Assembly (NCBI GenBank): GCA_026785965.1
Contig: JAJAYY010000064.1
Coordinates: 1 to 12,169 of the forward strand
Source: Sphingomonas bacterium
GTDB taxonomy: Bacteria > Pseudomonadota > Alphaproteobacteria > Sphingomonadales > Sphingomonadaceae
Direction of reading: 5' to 3'
Length of the DNA stretch: 12,169 bases
A program made the position numbers and the translations under genes. Shown one piece after another: positions 1-7,820 of the stretch. The stretch's first letter is position 1. Every line of letters starts with the position of its first letter. Below the pieces are notes generated by a model. The model ran no database searches, was not told the DNA's origin, and saw nothing but the letters and a program-made list of their open reading frames with translations.

Positions 1-50
1 AGTTTAAGTTAACAGGCGAGCAGTTGCGCGGCGGTGGGGCCGTATGTTTT

Positions 51-57
51 AGGGGGG
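51..57 (+). promoter_or_regulatory. Shine-Dalgarno of the RTX gene
   Basis: A purine-rich AGGGGGG lies 7 bases before the ATG at 65 and fixes that start. The 50 bases upstream are too short to place a promoter, and I see no convincing -35/-10 pair in them. Confidence 0.7.
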
Positions 58-64
58 CGTTGTT

Positions 65-3000
65 ATGTCGATCGATGGAACCGATTTTCCAGAAACCTTG
101 TCAGGAACGCTTGGTGACGATGTCATCAATGCGCTGGCAGGCAACGACATCATCAACGGCAGCCAGGGCAACGACACGGTCAATGGCGGGCTGGGCAACG
201 ACCGACTGATCTTCACCCTGTCGGAGGCCAGCCTGTTCGCGGCGGCCAGCGCGGCGCGCAGCTACACCATCGGCGCAAACACGGTGGCGGACAGCAGCGC
301 GCTGCTCAACACAAGCTTCTCGTCGGTGGAGAACATCACCTTCTCGACCGTCGGCGCGGGCAATTTCGCCGACACCATCGACGCCAGCGGGTTCAACGGG
401 ACATCGCTGACGGTGCTGCTCGGCGACGGCGACGCGAGCGTCACGGGCAGCACCAAGAACGACATCATCACCACCGGCCGCGGCGACAATGTCATCAATT
501 CGGGAGCAGGCCGCGACACGATCAACGCCAGCCAGGGGCATGATATCATCAATGGTGGGGATGGTCGCGACACCCTGATCGCCACCATGGGGAATGCCAG
601 CCGGTTTGCCGCCGCGACCGGATCGCGCACTTACACGATCAGCAACACGTGGATCAGCGACTCGTCGGGGACGCTCGACACGGGCATCACGAATGTCGAA
701 GTGGTTCGCCTGTCGACGGTCGGCACCGGCGATTATGGCGATGTCATCAACGCGAGCGCGTGGACCTCGACCAACGGCGAGGGCACCCTCACGATCCTCG
801 CTGGCAACGGCAACGACACCATCACCGGCAGCGTCATGAGCGACTTCATCAACGTCGGCCTCGGCACCAACTGGGTCGATGCCGGCGGCGGGGCCGATAT
901 CGTCGAAACCAGTTTCGACAACAACGTTGGCGCGACTTTCTATGTCAGTGGCTCCGGCGGGACGGTCATCACGTCGTTCGAGGGAATCACGAACACCATC
1001 ACCAACGCCGAGGAAATCCGGCTTGGACGAATCAATTTCAACGCGGCCGTGACGACCGTGGATGCGTCCAGCCTGACGGGCTTTTCCGGCCTGCTCATGT
1101 TCTACGACTCGAACGGCAGCAACATCTCGATCGGCTCGCCTGGCCGCGATATCTTCGTCAATAATCCGGGGGCCGAAGCGGGCAACGACGTCTATACCGG
1201 TAATGGCGGCGCCGACATCTACGACTATACGGTCGCGGTCGGATCGATGGATCGCGACACCATCACCGACCTCGACTCCGACGACATTATCGACTTCCGG
1301 TACAACGACCCTGTGTACAATTCCGGCGGGCTGCTCGCCGACAAGTTCATCGGCTCGGCCGCGTTCAGCAACGTCGCCGGCCAGTATCGCTACGAAGTCG
1401 TCGGCAGCACCACGCTGGTCCAGGCCGATACCAACGGCGACGGCGTCGCAGACGAAACGCTGACCATCAGCAACGGCGCGTTCGGGCTGGTCCAGACCGC
1501 GCCGGGGTCGAACATGCTGATGCGCGCCAATCTAATCAACGGCACGGCGAGCGGCGAATTCCTTGCCGGCACGCTGGGCAACGACGCCATCAATATGCTG
1601 GACGGTAATGACTTCATCGGTGCGAGCCAAGGGGCGGATTTTGTCGATGGTGGTTCCGGAATTGACCAACTTCGATTTGTCATGTCGGTCGGGAGCCGCT
1701 TCGCCGCGGCGACGGGACCCCGCATTTACACCATCACTGCAAATCATGTCTCTGACAGCAGCGGAACGGTGAATACCAGCTTCACCGGCGTCGAGCAGGT
1801 CTATATCTCGACCGCCAACACCGGAAATTATGGCGACACGATCAATGCCAGCGGCTGGAGTTCATCACTGTCCGGAGCCCTGCTCATCCTGCGCGGTGGC
1901 GGTGGCAATGACATTTTGATCGGCAGCGGGCAGTCCGACGACATCGCTGGCGGGCTGGGAATCAACACGATCGATGCCGGGGCAGGCATCGACTCCGTCT
2001 CGCTGCAGAATGACAACAACCTCGGCGCAACCATCTATGTGACCATGTCCGGCGGGGCGGTTATCACCACGCTCAACGGCGTCCAGACCAACTCGGTCAT
2101 CAATGCCGAGACGGTGTTCGTCACCGGCTTCAACGTTAATGCAGCGATCACCACGGTGAATGCATCGGGCCTGGCCGGCTTTTCCGGCACATTCGTCATC
2201 TACGACAATAACGGCACCAATATCTCGATCGGCTCGGCTGGGTCCGACTCGTTCGCCAACGTCCACGGCTACACGCTCGGCAACGACGTTTATACCGGTG
2301 GCGGCGGCGCGGACGTCTTCGATTATACCTGGGCGGTCGGGGCGATGGACGGCGACACGATCACCGACTTCGATACCGATGACGTGATCGATTTCCAGTA
2401 TAACAACAGCGTCAGCAACGGCGGCGGGCTGCTCGCCGACAAGTTCATCGGCTCGGCCGCGTTCACCGGCGTCGCCGGCCAGTATCGCTACACGACGGTT
2501 GGTAGCACCACACTGGTTCAGGCCGACACCAACGGCGACGGCGTTGCCGACGAGACGCTTAGCATCGCCAATGGCGCGTTCGTGCTCGCCGAGACCTTCG
2601 CCGGGTCGAACATCCTGCGCCTGGCGGGCCTGGTCATCACCGGGACCGACGCCAACAACACACTGGCGGGAACGCTAGGCGACGATATCATCAACGCGCT
2701 CGGCGGACGTGACACGATCTTTGCGTCGCAAGGCCATGACATTATCGACGGCGGCACCAACCTCAGCGACCGAATCACCATCATCATGTCCGACAGCAGC
2801 CGCTTCGCCACGGCGGCAACCGGATCGCGCACCTATACGATCGACAACAGCCATGTTGGCAGCTCGGCGGGCGGGCTCAACACGGACTTTGTCAATGTCG
2901 AGCGGGTCACGCTCGAATTGAGCGGCACCGGCGACTACGGCGACACGGTCAATTCGACCGCGTTCAGCGGCGGCTATGCGCTCGACATCCGCCTCGGCAA

Positions 3001-5641
3001 TGGCAACGATATCGTCTACGGCGGGGCCGGCAACGAGACCATTTTAACCCGGCTGGGAGTCAATTGGGTTGATGCCGGCGCGGGCGTCGACCACGTGATC
3101 GTCGACGTCGACAATAACAATCCCGCGACGGTGTTCGTGACCAGTTCGGGCGGCGCGGTGATCACCACGCAAGGCGGCATCCAGACCAATAGCGTGATCA
3201 ACGCCGAAACTGTCGCGATCCAGGGCGGAGTGGTGGGCGTCACTGCGCGGATCGATGCGTCAGGCTATGTCGCCATTTCCGGAACCGCTCTGGCGCTTTA
3301 CGGCCACAACGGCACCGACATCATGATCGGGTCTGCGGGCAACGACTTCTTCGCCAACGCCACCGGGCAGGTGCTCGGCAACGACGTTTACACCGGCAAC
3401 GGCGGGGCCGACATTTACGATTACACCTACGCCGCCGACAGCATGAACGGCGACACCATCACCGACTTCGACATCGACGACATCATCGATTTCCAGGGCA
3501 ACAACCTCGAACCCGGCGGCAGCCCATTGCTGTGCAATCAGTTTATCGGCTCGGCCGCGTTCAGCGGGGTCGCGGGTCAATATCGTTACCAGATCAGTGG
3601 CGCGCAGACCCTCATCCAGCTCGACAGCAATGGCGACATGATCGCCGACCAAGTGGTCACGATCAGCAATGGCGCCTTCATGCTCGCCGAGACGTCGGTG
3701 GGTTCGAACATGCTCACGCTGGCCGCGGTGATCGACCCGCTCGCCGGGATCGTCGCCGACGGCTATGTCGAAGGCGCGACCTTGTTCATCGACACCAATG
3801 GCAACAAGGTGCTCGACGCCGGCGAAGCGTGGACCGTGACGGGCGTCGGCGGCAGTTTCACACTCAACGTCAACCAGGCGGGAACATTGGTCGCGATCGG
3901 CGGAATCAATGCCGATACTCTCCTCGCCAACACCATGACGCTCGCCGCTCCATCGGGTTCGAGCGTGGTCAATCCGTTGACCACGCTGATCCAGGCCGTG
4001 GTAGTCCTGGGTGGCGGGACAACCACGGTGGCCCAAGCGCAAGTCCAGGTGCTGGCCGCGCTCGGGCTTAATTCGGGGATCAACCTGCTCACTTACGACC
4101 TCCTCGCCCATGGCAACGACCCGGTTGCGCTGGCGGCGCAAAAGGCGGCGGCGATGATCGCCAATCTGATCTCCGCGGCTGAAGGCACAGTTGGCGCGCC
4201 CCCAACGACCGAAGCGGCGCTGATCGGTGCGCTTGCCGGCCTGGTCGTCGGCACGAGTGCGGGTTCGACCATTAACCTCGCCAACGCGGCCACACTCACA
4301 CCCTTGCTGACCACGGCGCTGCCCGGGGTCGCCAACGTCGGCGCGATCGCTAGCGAAGTTGCGCTCGAAAGTCAGATCATCTCCAATGCGGCTACCCTTG
4401 CAGGGATCGCCACGGCGCAGGTCGACGCGCACACCATCGATTATTCGCTCGACAACGTGATCAACGGCACTGTTGGGAACGACCAGTTATCCGGGCTGGG
4501 CGGCAATGACTCGCTCTACGGCCTGGCCGGCAACGACCTGCTCGACGGCGGCACGGGCAATGACTTGCTCGACGGCGGCACGGGCAATGACTTGCTCGAC
4601 GGCGGCGCCGGCAATGACGACATGCGCGGCGGGACCGGCAACGATATTTACGTCGTCGATGGCGCCGGCGATCAGGTGACCGAAAACGCCAATGAAGGCA
4701 CCGACACGGTGCGCTCCTCGGTCAGCCACACACTCGGCGCCAATGTTGAGAATTTGGAGCTGCTGGGATTGGCGCTCAACGGCACCGGCAACACGCTCGA
4801 CAACGTCATCAACGGCACTGCCGGGAACAACCAGTTATTCGGGCTGGGCGGCAATGACTCGCTCTACGGCCTGGCCGGCGACGACCTGCTCGATGGCGGC
4901 ACGGGCAATGACTTGCTCGATGGCGGCACGGGCAATGACTTGCTCGACGGCGGCACGGGCAATGACGACATGCGCGGCGGGACCGGCGACGATCTCTACA
5001 TCGTCGATGGCGCCGGCGATCAGGTGACCGAATATGCCAATGAAGGCACGGACACGGTGCGCTCTTCGATCAGCTACACGCTCGGCGCCAATGTCGAGCA
5101 TCTGGAGCTGTTAGGGTCAGCACTCAACGGCACCGGCAATACGCTCAACAACACGCTCACCGGCAATGGCCTGTCCAATCGACTTTCGGGCGGCGCGGGC
5201 AATGACACGCTGATCGGCGGGAACGGGGTTGATTACTTCACCGGTGGAAGCGGCAACGACGTGTTCGTCGGTGAGATCAACGCCACCAAGACCGCGTCGA
5301 AGGACGGCCTCATCTCGCTCGATGTGATTTTCGATTTCAGCGCCGGCGACAAGATCGACCTTCGCGCGATCGACGCGAATGCATCGATCAGCGGCGATCA
5401 AGCCTTCGTGTGGAAGGGGACCGACGCCAACAAGCTGGCCGGCGGCCTGTCGATCAAAGTCTATAACAGCGTCGCGGGGGCCGAAATGGCGCTCGGGATG
5501 GACATTGACGGCGTCGCCGGGAAAAGCCCTTATTCGGGTCCGGTGACGATCGTTTATGGCAATGTCGATGGCGGTGCGCTCGATTTTGCCATCGCCTTGA
5601 TCGGCACGCCAAGCGTCAGCGCAGGCGACTTCTTCCTCTGA
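65..5641 (+). CDS. Giant RTX-type calcium-binding repeat protein, probable type I secretion substrate
   Basis: An 1858-residue acidic protein, probably secreted and folded outside the cell on binding calcium. There is no N-terminal signal peptide: the chain enters RTX-like repeats (GDD, GND) by residue 17. Order of parts: partial long unit (about 14-137); three long units (138-501, 502-868, 869-1228), each ending in a serralysin-C-like DTITDxDxDDxIDF stretch, an FIGSAAF block and a DxNGDxxAD calcium-type loop; an insert with the EF-hand-like loop [12 protein letters not shown] (1243-1254) and an alanine-rich helical stretch (to about 1462); two 116-residue modules with GGxGND nonapeptides (1463-1578, 1579-1694); a last RTX block (about 1695-1740); and a C-terminal domain resembling the peptidase M10 serralysin C-terminus, ending GDFFL. 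Cys1157 is the only cysteine, typical of RTX exoproteins. No protease, lipase or other catalytic domain is recognisable, so an adhesin, matrix or S-layer-like role is possible but unproven. The transporter is not in this window. Confidence 0.93.
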   Translation: MSIDGTDFPETLSGTLGDDVINALAGNDIINGSQGNDTVNGGLGNDRLIFTLSEASLFAAASAARSYTIGANTVADSSALLNTSFSSVENITFSTVGAGNFADTIDASGFNGTSLTVLLGDGDASVTGSTKNDIITTGRGDNVINSGAGRDTINASQGHDIINGGDGRDTLIATMGNASRFAAATGSRTYTISNTWISDSSGTLDTGITNVEVVRLSTVGTGDYGDVINASAWTSTNGEGTLTILAGNGNDTITGSVMSDFINVGLGTNWVDAGGGADIVETSFDNNVGATFYVSGSGGTVITSFEGITNTITNAEEIRLGRINFNAAVTTVDASSLTGFSGLLMFYDSNGSNISIGSPGRDIFVNNPGAEAGNDVYTGNGGADIYDYTVAVGSMDRDTITDLDSDDIIDFRYNDPVYNSGGLLADKFIGSAAFSNVAGQYRYEVVGSTTLVQADTNGDGVADETLTISNGAFGLVQTAPGSNMLMRANLINGTASGEFLAGTLGNDAINMLDGNDFIGASQGADFVDGGSGIDQLRFVMSVGSRFAAATGPRIYTITANHVSDSSGTVNTSFTGVEQVYISTANTGNYGDTINASGWSSSLSGALLILRGGGGNDILIGSGQSDDIAGGLGINTIDAGAGIDSVSLQNDNNLGATIYVTMSGGAVITTLNGVQTNSVINAETVFVTGFNVNAAITTVNASGLAGFSGTFVIYDNNGTNISIGSAGSDSFANVHGYTLGNDVYTGGGGADVFDYTWAVGAMDGDTITDFDTDDVIDFQYNNSVSNGGGLLADKFIGSAAFTGVAGQYRYTTVGSTTLVQADTNGDGVADETLSIANGAFVLAETFAGSNILRLAGLVITGTDANNTLAGTLGDDIINALGGRDTIFASQGHDIIDGGTNLSDRITIIMSDSSRFATAATGSRTYTIDNSHVGSSAGGLNTDFVNVERVTLELSGTGDYGDTVNSTAFSGGYALDIRLGNGNDIVYGGAGNETILTRLGVNWVDAGAGVDHVIVDVDNNNPATVFVTSSGGAVITTQGGIQTNSVINAETVAIQGGVVGVTARIDASGYVAISGTALALYGHNGTDIMIGSAGNDFFANATGQVLGNDVYTGNGGADIYDYTYAADSMNGDTITDFDIDDIIDFQGNNLEPGGSPLLCNQFIGSAAFSGVAGQYRYQISGAQTLIQLDSNGDMIADQVVTISNGAFMLAETSVGSNMLTLAAVIDPLAGIVADGYVEGATLFIDTNGNKVLDAGEAWTVTGVGGSFTLNVNQAGTLVAIGGINADTLLANTMTLAAPSGSSVVNPLTTLIQAVVVLGGGTTTVAQAQVQVLAALGLNSGINLLTYDLLAHGNDPVALAAQKAAAMIANLISAAEGTVGAPPTTEAALIGALAGLVVGTSAGSTINLANAATLTPLLTTALPGVANVGAIASEVALESQIISNAATLAGIATAQVDAHTIDYSLDNVINGTVGNDQLSGLGGNDSLYGLAGNDLLDGGTGNDLLDGGTGNDLLDGGAGNDDMRGGTGNDIYVVDGAGDQVTENANEGTDTVRSSVSHTLGANVENLELLGLALNGTGNTLDNVINGTAGNNQLFGLGGNDSLYGLAGDDLLDGGTGNDLLDGGTGNDLLDGGTGNDDMRGGTGDDLYIVDGAGDQVTEYANEGTDTVRSSISYTLGANVEHLELLGSALNGTGNTLNNTLTGNGLSNRLSGGAGNDTLIGGNGVDYFTGGSGNDVFVGEINATKTASKDGLISLDVIFDFSAGDKIDLRAIDANASISGDQAFVWKGTDANKLAGGLSIKVYNSVAGAEMALGMDIDGVAGKSPYSGPVTIVYGNVDGGALDFAIALIGTPSVSAGDFFL
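104..475 (+). repeat. N-terminal partial copy of the long repeat unit
   Basis: Residues about 14-137 begin with RTX nonapeptides (GTLGDD, AGNDII, GSQGND, GGLGND). They then follow the first third of the long unit: [14 protein letters not shown] matches [14 protein letters not shown] at a 123-residue offset, followed by the equivalents of the DSSGTL and [11 protein letters not shown] segments. The unit breaks off and full unit 1 begins, so it looks like a truncated duplicate. Confidence 0.75.
476..1567 (+). repeat. Long protein repeat unit 1 (about 364 residues)
   Basis: Residues 138-501. Internal order: GRGDNVIN and [25 protein letters not shown], a DYGDVINAS segment, a [13 protein letters not shown] turn, a SGGTVIT strand, [54 protein letters not shown] (calcium-type loop from D455) and ISNGAF. 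The boundary is set by alignment with unit 2 at a 365-residue offset and is good to a few residues. Confidence 0.82.
1568..2668 (+). repeat. Long protein repeat unit 2 (about 367 residues)
   Basis: Residues 502-868, starting GTLGNDAIN. It repeats the same ordered blocks as unit 1, including SRFAAATG at 544, [14 protein letters not shown] and the calcium-type loop [10 protein letters not shown] from 821. The DNA at 2423-2491 differs from 1325-1393 in unit 1 at only 3 of 69 positions, although other parts are much more diverged, which points to recent duplication or gene conversion of that block. Confidence 0.84.
2669..3748 (+). repeat. Long protein repeat unit 3 (about 360 residues)
   Basis: Residues 869-1228, starting GTLGDDIIN. 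It has the same block order as units 1 and 2 (SRFATAATG at 912, [21 protein letters not shown], the loop DSNGDMIAD from 1187, ISNGAF). It is the most diverged of the three: the LLADKFIG block reads LLCNQFIG, which introduces the protein's only cysteine (C1157). Confidence 0.82.
3749..4450 (+). other. EF-hand-like plus helical insert domain within the RTX protein
   Basis: Residues 1229-1462 contain almost no RTX sequence. They open with [22 protein letters not shown], whose loop D1243-N1245-N1247-D1251-E1254 fits an EF-hand or dockerin-like calcium site. A beta-rich stretch with [14 protein letters not shown] follows, then an alanine/leucine-rich, probably helical stretch. Similar inserts with 'DxNxNxxxDxGE ... 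PAGSTVVTPLTTL' occur in other large proteobacterial repeat exoproteins, to my recollection. Function is unknown. Confidence 0.65.
4451..4798 (+). repeat. RTX module 1 of a 348-bp tandem duplication
   Basis: Residues 1463-1578 start DNVINGT and carry RTX nonapeptides, then [18 protein letters not shown], a [19 protein letters not shown] stretch and LNGTGNTL. It is followed directly by a second copy; by eye I count about 31 mismatches in 348 bases (about 91% identity) with no gaps. Confidence 0.9.
4535..4615 (+). repeat. 3 x 27-bp tandem repeat encoding RTX nonapeptides
   Basis: Three adjacent 27-base units (4535-4561, 4562-4588, 4589-4615) each encode DLLDGGxGN, the classical RTX calcium-binding nonapeptide. 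The units are nearly identical at DNA level, so copy number could change by slippage without disturbing the frame. Confidence 0.92.
4799..5146 (+). repeat. RTX module 2 of the 348-bp tandem duplication
   Basis: Residues 1579-1694, a second copy of the module at 4451-4798 with the same internal order. A third, incomplete start ([20 protein letters not shown]) follows it and leads into the C-terminal domain. Confidence 0.9.
4883..4963 (+). repeat. 3 x 27-bp tandem repeat encoding RTX nonapeptides (second set)
   Basis: Units 4883-4909, 4910-4936 and 4937-4963 encode DLLDGGTGN three times. It is the counterpart of the set at 4535-4615, at exactly 348 bases distance and with the same copy number. 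Confidence 0.92.
5285..5638 (+). other. Serralysin-type C-terminal domain and probable type I secretion signal
   Basis: From about residue 1741 the sequence leaves the nonapeptides. [20 protein letters not shown] matches the hallmark of the peptidase M10 serralysin C-terminal domain found downstream of RTX blocks. The last residues, SAGDFFL, place an acidic residue before a short hydrophobic end, as in many ABC-exporter (type I) substrates. Recognition is by motif only. Confidence 0.7.
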
Positions 5642-5650
5642 TCGGACGGC

Positions 5651-6010
5651 TCAGGAGGCGGGCTTGGCGCTCGCCTCAAGTGCCAGCCGGTCGAGCCATT
5701 TGCGGGCTTGCTTGGGCTCCCCGACCGCGCTCGGCGCAACCGGGCCGCGCGCGTCGAAGAAATCGCGATGAAGCGCGAACGGCGCGATCATCAACTGGCC
5801 ACGCAGCTGGTCGATCGCCGCGCCAAGCCCGCGCAATTCCTCGACCACCGGCGCGACCGCCGCACGCTCGCGGCGGTCGGCGCGATGGTTGAACAGTCCG
5901 GGCTTGCCCGCGGCGGTCCGCTCGAGCGCCGCGGCCAAAGTCGCGTGATACTCAAGCTCGAGATCGGCGCGGCGCTGATCAATCCGTTCAAGGCGATCGA
6001 TCTTGGCCAT
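5651..6010 (-). CDS. Conserved-looking hypothetical protein, last gene of the operon
   Basis: A 119-residue soluble protein of unknown function. It has an N-terminal charged, probably helical half (MAKIDRLERIDQRRADLELEYHA begins it), a centre with KPGLFNHRADRRERAAVAP and VVEELRGLGAAIDQLR, and a C-terminal half with PFALHRDFFDARGPVAPSAVGEPKQARKWLDRL. No signal peptide, membrane helix or enzyme motif is visible. The start is supported by the junction: its ATG overlaps the TGA of the upstream dehydrogenase gene by one base (TGATG), and there is no strong independent Shine-Dalgarno, so translation is probably coupled. I recall similar small proteins in sphingomonads but cannot name a family. Competing frames over the same DNA exist, but the coupling and protein-like composition favour this one. 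Confidence 0.75.
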   Translation of the reverse strand: MAKIDRLERIDQRRADLELEYHATLAAALERTAAGKPGLFNHRADRRERAAVAPVVEELRGLGAAIDQLRGQLMIAPFALHRDFFDARGPVAPSAVGEPKQARKWLDRLALEASAKPAS

Positions 6011-7008
6011 CAGTCGAGCGTCACCACGACCTTGCCGATGACAGCGCGCGCCGCGAGCGCGGCAATCGCCTCGCCGCCGCGCTCAAGCGGGTAAGTCGCG
6101 CTCACTCGCGGGCCGATCTTGCCTTCGTCCCACAGCTTGAACAGGGTCGCGATATGCGCCGCATTGGCCATTGGGTCGCGCGCCGCGAACGCCCCCCAGA
6201 ACACGCCGCACACGTCGCAGCTTTTGAGCAAGGTCAGGTTGAGCGGAAGCCTGGGAATCCCGGCGGGAAAGCCGACCACCAGATAGCGCCCTTCCCACGC
6301 GATGCTGCGCAACGCCGGCTCGGCATAATCCCCCCCGACCGGATCATAGATCACGTCGGCGCCGGCCGGGCCGACCGCATCCTTCAACAGCGTAGCAAGC
6401 GCTTTTTGCCGATCCTTGTCGAACGGCCCGCGCGGATAGACGATCGCGTCGTCGGCGCCGGCCTCGCGCGCGGCTTGCGCTTTGTCCTCGCTCGAGACGG
6501 CGGCGATCACGCGTGCGCCGCGCGCCTTGCCAAGCTCGATCGCGGCAAGCCCGACCCCGCCCGCTGCGCCAAGCACAAGCAAGGTCTCGCCCGCTTCAAG
6601 CTTTCCTCGGTCGTACAGCGCATGAATCGAAGTGGCATAGGTCAAGAGCAGCGCCGCGCCGTCGGTGAAGCTGCGGCTCGGCGGAAGCGCGATCGCTGCC
6701 GTGGCCGGGATGACGATCTTTTCGGCCAGCCCGCCAAAGCCGGGCACCGCGATCAGGCGGTCACCGACGCTCCACCCGCTGACCCCAGCACCGACCGCCT
6801 CGACTTCGCCCGCAATCTCGCCGCCGGGCGCGAATGGGCGTGGCGGGCGCATCTGATACTTGTCCTCGATGATCAGCACGTCGGGATAATTGATCGCCGC
6901 GGCGCGGACGCGCACTAGCAAGTCGCCGGGCCCCGCAACCGGATCGGGCAGGTCGCTCAGTACAAGCGTCTCGGGGCCGCCGGGCGCGGTCGACAACAGC
7001 GCCTTCAC
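6010..7008 (-). CDS. NADPH:quinone oxidoreductase-type medium-chain dehydrogenase
   Basis: A 332-residue member of the zinc-independent quinone-oxidoreductase branch of the medium-chain dehydrogenase/reductase superfamily, cytosolic and NADPH-dependent by family. An N-terminal GroES-like domain (MKALLSTAPGGPETLVL, AAAINYPDVLIIEDKYQ, PGGEIAGEVEAVGAGV) is followed by a Rossmann domain with the AAGGVG nucleotide motif at 148-153 and a family-typical C-terminus (LERGGEAIAALAARAVIGKVVVTLD). No catalytic or structural zinc ligands are seen, as expected for this branch. The start is GTG, overlapping the TGA of the upstream hydrolase by four bases (GTGA). The product could be a quinone reductase or an enoyl-type reductase or dehydrogenase; the substrate cannot be read from sequence. 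In an operon with a CoA-transferase, reduction of an unsaturated acid or acyl group is a reasonable guess. Confidence 0.9.
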   Translation of the reverse strand: MKALLSTAPGGPETLVLSDLPDPVAGPGDLLVRVRAAAINYPDVLIIEDKYQMRPPRPFAPGGEIAGEVEAVGAGVSGWSVGDRLIAVPGFGGLAEKIVIPATAAIALPPSRSFTDGAALLLTYATSIHALYDRGKLEAGETLLVLGAAGGVGLAAIELGKARGARVIAAVSSEDKAQAAREAGADDAIVYPRGPFDKDRQKALATLLKDAVGPAGADVIYDPVGGDYAEPALRSIAWEGRYLVVGFPAGIPRLPLNLTLLKSCDVCGVFWGAFAARDPMANAAHIATLFKLWDEGKIGPRVSATYPLERGGEAIAALAARAVIGKVVVTLD

Positions 7009-7820
7009 TGCGCGGCGGCCGGGAAAGCGGGCAGCTTGGCGATGTCGGCCGGCTCATGCTGGATGATGACCTTGGCGCCCAAATTTCTCGCCACCCGTTC
7101 GAACCGGTCGATCGACGCGAGCGTCTCGGCGCGGCTGGTGTTGAACGGCGGAATGCCGCGCTTCGCCCGCGCTTCATTGCTATGATAAAGGTCGCCGCTG
7201 AGCAGCACCGGACCGCTCGCCAGCCGCACCAGCAACGCCATATGCCCCGGGGTATGCCCCGGCAGATTCATCGCCACCACGCGGCCGTCGCCGAAAATGT
7301 CGACGTCGGCGCCATCCATCGTCTCGACCTTGGCCCCCGCCTTGCGCCACGGGCCGAACGCGTCGTCCTTGCCTTTGCTCAGCTCAAGGTCGCGCTTGCC
7401 GATGACCAGCTTGGCGGCGGGGAAGTTCTTTGCCTGCCCGACATGATCGCCGTGCATGTGGCTGATCCCGACGATATCGACGTCGGTGGGCCTGAGCCCG
7501 AGCGTGGCGAGCTGCTCGACGATGGTGCGATCGAGACGCGCGACCAGCGGCCCCATGTCCATCGATTTGCCCTTGAGCGACGCCGGAAAGCCGGTGTCCC
7601 ACAGCAAATTGCCGTTCGCGTGGCGGATCAGATAGCAACTGTCGGTAATTTCGCGCGGGCCCGACTTGTAATCGAAGCTGTCGGAGAAAAAGGCATTGAA
7701 ATCCTTGATCGTGCCGGTCCCGCAATCGAGCCGGATAAGCGATACCAGCGGGATCGGCTTGGGCGCCTGGGCGAGCGCCGGCGTGGCAAGGATGGCCGCG
7801 GCAAGAAACAACAATTTCAT
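7005..7820 (-). CDS. Exported metallo-beta-lactamase-fold hydrolase (lactonase-like)
   Basis: 271 residues. A cleavable signal peptide (MKLLFLAAAILATPALA, likely cut after A17) sends it to the periplasm. The dinuclear-zinc site of the MBL fold is complete: HMHGDH gives H121, H123, D125 and H126; H189 lies in GHTPGH; D210 in LLSGDLYH; and H255 in IIQHE. The arrangement with LLWDTGFP resembles the N-acyl-homoserine-lactone lactonase group (AiiA/AttM-like), but that group is broad and includes many uncharacterised hydrolases, and classical AHL lactonases are usually cytosolic. The substrate is therefore open: a lactone, an ester, or another small molecule. The ATG at 7820 overlaps the TGA of the upstream lipoprotein gene (ATGA) and has a good Shine-Dalgarno at 7827-7832. 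Confidence 0.88.
   Translation of the reverse strand: MKLLFLAAAILATPALAQAPKPIPLVSLIRLDCGTGTIKDFNAFFSDSFDYKSGPREITDSCYLIRHANGNLLWDTGFPASLKGKSMDMGPLVARLDRTIVEQLATLGLRPTDVDIVGISHMHGDHVGQAKNFPAAKLVIGKRDLELSKGKDDAFGPWRKAGAKVETMDGADVDIFGDGRVVAMNLPGHTPGHMALLVRLASGPVLLSGDLYHSNEARAKRGIPPFNTSRAETLASIDRFERVARNLGAKVIIQHEPADIAKLPAFPAAAQ

Noticed and set aside
3260..4432. A 390-codon open frame on the minus strand inside the RTX gene
   Set aside because: It is a shadow of the + strand coding sequence: arginine/aspartate/glycine-rich, low-complexity protein without any family motif, no ribosome site, and fully inside a clear repeat gene.
4535..4963. CRISPR-like look of regularly spaced repeats
   Set aside because: The 27-bp units are directly adjacent without unique spacers and encode RTX nonapeptides in frame.
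65..5641. Protease or lipase activity for the RTX protein
   Set aside because: No HExxH zinc-protease motif or GxSxG lipase motif in a plausible catalytic domain is visible; only the C-terminal part resembles serralysins.
5708..6094. A + strand frame of 128 codons competing with the 119-residue gene
   Set aside because: It overlaps the dehydrogenase gene's end, has no convincing start site and reads as arginine-rich shadow. The minus-strand frame is translationally coupled to its operon.
6154..6918. A 254-codon + strand frame opposite the quinone-oxidoreductase gene
   Set aside because: It has arginine-rich shadow composition and no domain, while the opposite strand has an unmistakable dehydrogenase.
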